Assembly: GCA_038373865.1 (NCBI GenBank)
Contig: JAXGGA010004440.1
Location: forward strand, 1-64,000
Direction: 5' to 3'
Length of the DNA stretch: 64,000 nucleotides
Origin: Uloborus plumipes
Lineage: Eukaryota; Arthropoda; Arachnida; Araneae; Uloboridae
Every line of letters begins with the position of its first letter. Positions within the stretch are counted from its first letter, which is position 1. Made by a program: the position numbers and the translations under genes. Positions 58,101 through 64,000 of this stretch are shown here, in pieces. The notes beneath the pieces are model-generated. The model was not told the origin of the DNA and did no database searches. It saw only the letters and a program-made list of their open reading frames with translations.

Positions 58101-59310
58101 TATTGTAAATGGTATCATATAGCTAAACTAATATTGTTAACATTTCTATCACTTTTTATGTAATGCAAGCAAAGCGAAAGAGATGAAGATCAGCGCATAG
58201 AAAAATGCATGCAACATAAAAATTATTTTGCAATAAAAAGAAAATAAAGCTTTGTTACGCATTTACCTCCCCCACCTCTTAAAAAAAGGTTGGAAAAGGA
58301 GGAAAAAAGAAAGAAAAACTATCTACGGGGGTAGTATAAGAACGAACATTAAATTAAACGATTATTGAATAGGAATTGTGTTTCAGTAAACGCCAACCAA
58401 AGTATTAGTCTTCCTGCTTATGATAGACAGTTTTTGAAAAAAAAGTATTTCAAAGCACTATTTAACACAATCATTGTTAAATATTCTTTTTTCATGCATC
58501 CTTTTTTCTCTGTTTTTGAGCATAAAGCGAAATTTCTATTTAAACAATAAAACCATCCAATATGAGCTATCACAGTTCACGAAAGCAGTATGATTAACAC
58601 AACCGTTGCCATTTGTCGTTTGTAATGCGGAATTGATTCTGCTAAATTGCCAAAGTAATTCTGCATTAAATATTTATCGTCTTCCTTCTCCTTTCAAGTA
58701 GGTTGATATAATATTCTGGAAAGAATTCCTTGGGCGCAATAATTACAAATATATTTGCAAGCTTATTTATCAAAACAAATGGGTGACAAATGGGTGATAT
58801 TATATTTATAGAACCATAACTGATTGCAGTTGAGGTAAGAATAATTCTATTTCACTGCCAGTGACTATTGAATATTAATTTAGATATTTCTCTAAAATAA
58901 ATATAATAAAGGAAATAGTGTCTTTATTTTTTTTCTCTCAAAATCTCAAGCAAACGTCGCTGTCTATTTTTTTAATTTATAAGAAAATTTCAATATTGTT
59001 TTATGGAAATTTCAAAACATACAAAATAAAGAAGAAACTGAGGTAGTAAAGTCAGACTGATTTTCAGGAAAGGGGCCGAAGTCGGATGTTGTAGTAATAG
59101 GCTTTAAATGAGCTGCAGAGTTAGGGAAAATAGTATGCCTCATATTTAGTATTCCATTATGTTTGAATTTATTTATACTTCAAGTCGCTTTCATCAAACG
59201 GATCTTTGCTCTATATCTTAAAATTGAAAACTTTGGATTTTCGTGGAAAAAAAAAAAAAAAACTATTGATTTGAAAGATATTATTCAATCTTTGAAAAAA
59301 AAAAAAATTA
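55166..59310. other. AT-rich DNA, no gene
   Basis: About 4 kb with no recognised gene or repeat family. The open frame 56526-56816 (+) is hydrophobic but has no known motif. On the reverse strand 56650-56790 reads KRYWKCRLSDQESIRIA..., also unassigned. TTCAAATC (57177) and AAGTTCGAAGGGC (57410) resemble B boxes but lack a tRNA fold. Poly-A lies at 59247-59262. Confidence 0.45.
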
Positions 59311-59318
59311 CTTCGACA

Positions 59319-59852
59319 CAGGTGTGCCCACAGGGGGGGATTATGGCGCAAGTTGGGCCATCAAAATTTTTGGGGGGGATTTTTTAAGACTAATTTATTT
59401 ATTTATTTATTTAAATTATTTATTAATTTATTTTTTTGATTTAAATTATTTACTGATTTTTTTTAAATAAAAATTGTTCATTAATTTATTTTTTAATTTA
59501 AATTATTTTTTTCATTACTTTATTATTATTATTTATTTATTTATTTATTTTGTGTGTGTGTGTGTGTGTGCTTGGAATGCGTGGAAGAGCAAAAAAAAAT
59601 TCTATTCTGCGCATGATTAGTACTTCTAAAAATTAATAATAAATAAAAAAATAATAGAAATAATTTTAAGAAATAAATAAATATTTTTTTTAAGTAAATA
59701 AATAAATATTGAAAAAATAAATATATAAATGTTATTAAAAAATAATAAAATAAAAAAGGGGTAAAAATAAAGAAATAAAAAGCAACAGAGGGTTGTGAAA
59801 AATTTTGGGAGGGAATTTGCGCCATTGAGCTTGGGGGGGATGGGCACCCCTG
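59319..59852. mobile_element. hAT MITE, 534 bp, perfect 8-bp target duplication
   Basis: CTTCGACA flanks both ends (59311-59318 and 59853-59860). The ends CAGGTGTGCCCA and CAGGGGTGCCCA (right, reverse complement) are classic hAT termini. GGCGCAA also pairs (about 59344 and 59817). The interior is almost entirely TTTA/ATTT and A-rich simple sequence with a GT run (59551-59570). Membrane-like open frames on the - strand (59541-59931) come from that simple sequence. Confidence 0.85.
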
Positions 59853-59860
59853 CTTCGACA

Positions 59861-61588
59861 CATATCGAAAAAACCTTGATGGTTTTAGAGGAATAGAATT
59901 TATTTTGTAGCAAAATATCTAACACACACATAAAAAAACCATTGATATTTTTAGAGGAGTATAGTTCATTTTGCAGTATAATATACGAAGACAGGGAACG
60001 ATGTAATAGTTATCATTTCCATTAAGGTTTTTTAAGATAAAATGAAGATGGCCAGAAGAGATGCATACTCTTTGATTTTTAAAATTTAGAATGTTTGATG
60101 TAAGAATGAAAACACACGCACACACAATCAAATTTAACATTTTAAAAACTCGAACGGTTTTTTATTCCATTTTCCAACATGCAATATTTTTCTTTGAAAT
60201 TCAAAGCGTGAAAATATGCTTGACTAAATTTTTAAGGCGTGTTTCCAAGTTTCGCAGTGTGAGATATACTTGTTGAATGCAGAGGCTATAAAAGTGTTTC
60301 TACTTAGCACTATTAAATTTCAACGACCCAACGTAGGCGCAATTCTACAAATACTGCGGCAATAGAATTGCACTCATCAAAGCGGTATGTTTTAAAATGA
60401 AACATAGCCCCCAAAAGTTTTTATTTTTTAATTTTTCCTTTTTAAGAAGTAGCAAAAAAAAAAACGAAAAAAAAAAACAAACAAACAAACAAATCACTCA
60501 TTCTTTGGCATAGGTATATTTCAAACAACAACATTCATAAATTTTGCGTGGGTATAGTTCAAATTCCCATAATTATTATCTTTTCAATCGTGTAAAGCTG
60601 AAGCAAAGACTTATATACAAATCAAATAGTGTTTTTTACTATTTTTCCATTTTTAGTGCCTAAAATTTCTGTTTCTAAAACATAGAGAAAAAATATTTTT
60701 CTGAATTAATTCGAGTACTAATATCTGGTTTCCTTTTTTTTTTTGTTAGATTTACCCAACTCTTACTTTTCCCTTTACTTTTTCACTGCTTTCTTTCACG
60801 ACATATTTTATCAAGTCGAAATTTTCCTAACTGGTCGACATTGTAAATATTTTTAAGGAGAAAAATAGACAAGTTAAGTAGAGAAAGCAAAAAGCTCCAA
60901 AATTAACTGCTCTTAGATACGCTCCAGCAAATAAATTTACATATTTTAGGATTCAAATTACCAGAAGTGTTAATGATGCCCCAAAGATAATCAGCTTAGC
61001 AAAATAAATCCTGAAGAAAGAAATTATGAACATCCTATATGCATATGAGTTCTCCAAAAGCAATTTTAAAACAAGAAGTTTCGTTACAATAAATTAACTT
61101 TTGCAAGAACATTTTCCATTTTACTGACATAATTACATCACTTTTTCAAATTACGCACACGATTTGACTTAATAGCATTTCTCTTTTAAATTTTCTCTAT
61201 GAATTTAAATATCTTCACCAACACCTATTTAAACTGATGAAAAATTTGTTTTTAAAGTAATCTTTTCTGTCTTATAGGCACGAAATTTGTTCGTGCTAGT
61301 TTTACTTTTTTAAGCTTGGTTTTTACTTTTCAGCTCATTAACTATTAGATAGCTCAATTACTAGCTTTTATTTTCAACATTAACTTGTTCTATAGACCTG
61401 GGATGAGTGTAACCATATAGTCACTTATGTTAGTTTTGACATTTTTCAGTGATCTTAGAAGCCATTTACAATTTTTATTGACAAAGTCCTGTAAGCTAGC
61501 TTCTAAGCTCTAAAGCAAAAAAAGAAAAATAATATAAATCTGCTTAAAATAGCTGCTTTTGTATTCTACTGTAACAAAGTTCTTATTT
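59861..61588. other. AT-rich DNA, no gene
   Basis: AAAC repeats at about 60473-60495. No recognised gene or element. Confidence 0.45.
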
Positions 61589-61820
61589 CTGTACCTCAAC
61601 GCCAGACTAGCTTAAGCTGATAATTGACAACTGTCATAGTATTTAGAATCTTACTCTGCATCGAATCATGAGAATGGTTTTTTGAAGAAGTTTCTTCACA
61701 GCTGTTTAGTAACGTTAAAAGCGTGCAAGTCCTATCCTTCGTATGCATCAGACAAACGTTTTATCACTCTCCTGAAAAGTAACGAAAATGGAGTTACGTT
61801 AGTCTAGTTTAGAGGCACAG
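61589..61820. mobile_element. Diverged relative of the 142-bp MITE
   Basis: The left end CTGTACCTCAACGCCAGACT and the right end AACGAAAATGGAGTTACGTT followed by AGTCTAGTTTAGAGGCACAG match the ends of 30184-30325 with substitutions. The interior is longer and different. Confidence 0.6.
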
Positions 61821-61878
61821 GTTTTACTTTTCATTTATTTACTTTCACCTGTTCAGATTAAATATTTTATCTGCCTAA

Positions 61879-62192
61879 GACAGAGATTCAAGTGAAACAC
61901 CATTGCAATCGCTTCGAATTGCAATCGCTACTGGAAGTGAATTACATTATCATCAACTTAACTTGGCACTGACGTCACTACGGGTGGAGCCAATAAGAGC
62001 TCACAAGCAGTCAATGATCTCCTCTTATTCGCCAAGTAAGCTGTGACGTTTTATCTAGCTCGTTTTTCATTGGCAAACGTCACGCAAACGTCACGCTGAC
62101 GTCACGATGTTTTTAACAAGAAACGTTCTAATGTAATTCATTTCCAGTAGCGATTGTAATTTGCGATCGCCTGTTTCACTTGAATTCCTGCC
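61879..62192. mobile_element. Harbinger-like MITE carrying several CRE-type sites
   Basis: TAA lies outside both ends (61876-61878 and 62193-62195), the target size of PIF/Harbinger. The ends GACAGAGATTCAAGTGAAAC and GGCAGGAATTCAAGTGAAAC pair, and AATCGCTACTGGAA(A/G)TGAATTACATTA pairs further in. The interior has TGACGTCA at about 61971 and 62099, plus TGTGACGTTTT and ACGTCACGCAAACGTCACGC. Non-coding. Confidence 0.7.
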
Positions 62193-62195
62193 TAA

Positions 62196-63229
62196 CATTT
62201 GTTGTAAGTCGGTTATTTTTCCTGGAATTCTGTTCTATAATTCGTTTCTCTTTTCTTTTTTTTTCTCTTAAATAAATAAAAAAAGTACGAATTGGTATAG
62301 GTTCATAATATGTGCTTTGTTCCATATGTACAACAAACAATTAAAACACCAGTTTAACTAAAAAATTTTTAACATCAATTTTTTTTCTTCATTGTTCCTA
62401 AATTCATCAAAACGTCTCACAAGATTGTTTTATGAAAACATAAAATATTTAGTCAGGGATAGAGATTTTTCTGTTTATTACTATTAAGCTAATTTTACGG
62501 GAGTAGCTTAATTTTAATGAGACGCCCAATTTTTCCTCTTACAACAGTTCTCGATTGTGGTAGCTAACAGGGGTAGCAGGGATCAAATGTGTCGATTCTA
62601 TGGGTCTCAAAACCTTATCACAAACTGTGACTTTTGAAATTAAAACTAATGATAATTATTAACATTGTTGAAAAAAATATTTGTCCTACAAGGGGCATGT
62701 TTTGATCAGAGAGTCCCCCTCCTCCCAACATGTATCGATTACGAGGTCATCAAAAGTAATTACTAACTACCCAATTTTTTTTTCTACTGCTTAGTTAATA
62801 TGTATATAATTAACCAGTCACATTGTCCTACAAATTTCGTGGTACATTATCCCGGTCCTACGCTCAGAAATTGTTAGTAATAAGAAAAGTGGTCTTGTGG
62901 TACTAACTGTAGGACAAAAATATATTATAGTTTAGTACATTCTCTATCCAGATAAAACAATGTCCTACAAGTAAACAGGTAGGTATCACTAGTCCGACAA
63001 GAATTGTAAGGTTATTTTTTTGCAGGATTATGGTCGATATTTACGAAGAATTCCTAATATGCTCTATGCATGCGTACTGGCAAGGCTCAGCCGTAATACC
63101 AAATTATGCAAAATAAATTTATTTCTACTAGCACGAATTGAAAATGTGTATTCAATTGAAGTACCGCAATAACGTACCACAAAATTGGAAGGACGATGTG
63201 GCTGTTAAATTTTATAAATATTAACAAAA
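62196..63229. other. AT-rich DNA with recurring TGTCCTACA words
   Basis: TGTCCTACA or its reverse appears near 62682, 62826, 62912 and 62966. No other feature. Confidence 0.45.
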
Positions 63230-64000
63230 CTAGCTGTCGTGGCCGTCACGATACTTTCTTCTATATCTATCTTATGAATTCCAGTTACAAAATAAAATAC
63301 GTACTCTCCCGAATAATTGGAAACAGCTCCAATTTCCCAATTATCGTAATAACCCTGCAAATGCAGAATCAATGAGCGAAATTGGAAATCATTGCAAAAG
63401 CCTTGTTTAGATTAATTGCAAACATTTTATTTGTTAGTAAAAAGAAATTAGCAACAGTTAAAAATTTCAAATCATTGAAAGTTTTCAGCTGTTTTGATAA
63501 TTAAATAGCGTGAAAGCGATTTTTACTTTCTTCTATATCTATTATATAGAAGAAAGTATTGGTTTCGTGAAAATTTTCGAATGTCGAATTTTGACGGATT
63601 TGCACGTTTTGAGGTGCGCTGAGTCCATTTCGACCATTTTTGGAAAATGTCTGTCTGTGTGTCTGTGTGTGTGTGTGTGTGAGTCTGTATGTGTGTGACC
63701 AGTTTTTGTGGCCGCGCTAGAGCAAAAACTACTGCATGAAATCGAACAAAAATTTTTTCACATATGTACCACCATGTGAACTGGTGCACCTGACTTTGTT
63801 TAGCGAATTCCTCCAAGGGGGGTGGAGCAATCGCACGTGTTCTGCGCGTGGGTGATTGCTATATCTCAGGAAGTAACCGGCGGAATCAAACGAAAATTGG
63901 TCCATAGGTAGACCCTACCAAGTACAGGTGCTGATTCAATTTGTGTGTCAATATCTCGAAGGGGGGTGGAGCCATCGCACGTGTTCTGCGCGGGGGTGAT
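63230..64000. repeat. Dispersed repeat pieces and a 144-bp duplication at the right edge
   Basis: ACTAGCTGTCGTGGCCGTCACGATACTTTCTTC at 63230 onward and the hairpin TTTCTTCTATATC...GATATAGAAGAAAG style sequence at 63527-63557 mark repeat edges. A TG/TC microsatellite (63648-63690) follows. AAGGGGGGTGGAGCAATCGC with CACGTG recurs 144 bp later (63815 and 63959), and the second unit is cut by the window end. Confidence 0.5.

Noticed and set aside
59541..59931. Membrane-protein-like open frames
   Set aside because: Encoded by TTTA/ATTT simple sequence inside a hAT MITE.

Overview
The window reads as AT-rich, non-coding nuclear DNA of an animal. No bacterial-style gene density, operon or ribosome binding site is present, and no open reading frame is long enough to be an intact gene. 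Almost everything that can be identified is mobile-element DNA: mariner, hAT, piggyBac-like, Mutator-like and Harbinger-like elements, a tRNA-derived SINE, a LINE fragment, long foldback palindromes and a four-copy family with internal tandem repeats. The mix of families suggests an arthropod, possibly an arachnid. That is an inference from general repeat character, not a proven identification.

Layout. 0-5 kb: a 3-kb near-perfect palindrome with a hAT-like element on its axis, an ACTGTAAA-rich MITE and a TA-flanked 905-bp MITE. 5-10 kb: mostly unremarkable AT-rich DNA, with one candidate first coding exon (signal peptide, ATG at 7598) behind a CRE-type site. 10-18 kb: small inverted-repeat elements, a TTAA-flanked MITE, a decayed hAT transposon with a 9-bp flanking repeat, a SINE with an 11-bp target duplication and a poly-A-bearing dispersed repeat. 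18.5-29 kb: copies A and B of the tandem-repeat family on the + strand, with a dead mariner between them. 29-36 kb: a CTCATCG/CGATGAG-rich island, nested TIR elements, a compact 0.6-kb palindrome, a 17-bp minisatellite, and a 2.8-kb palindrome whose loop holds a broken protein-coding remnant interrupted by a Mutator-like MITE. 36-44 kb: a LINE RNase H fragment, a degenerate tandem array of about 190-225 bp period, and quiet DNA. 44-48 kb: a third large palindrome with copy C (- strand) in its centre. 49-55 kb: a TA-flanked MITE inside another repeat, a GC-richer promoter-like patch (- strand), a TTAA MITE and copy D (- strand). 55-64 kb: mostly quiet DNA, then a hAT MITE with a perfect 8-bp duplication, a MITE loaded with CRE-type sites, and repeats at the right edge.

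The most notable signals are two. First, copies A-D have short subterminal inverted repeats (CTACTTTCCCGT), a GGTC/GTCT microsatellite, an array of ~147-bp units each carrying a GGTTCAA/TTGAAC hairpin, and a shared 3' end with a terminal hairpin. This is the general plan of non-autonomous Helentron/Helitron-like (INE/DINE) elements. Second, several long palindromes recur, and two of the three large ones carry another element at or near the axis. If transcribed, such palindromes would be natural sources of hairpin RNA. No complete host gene can be annotated; the two candidate first exons (7598 +, 50390 -) are hypotheses.
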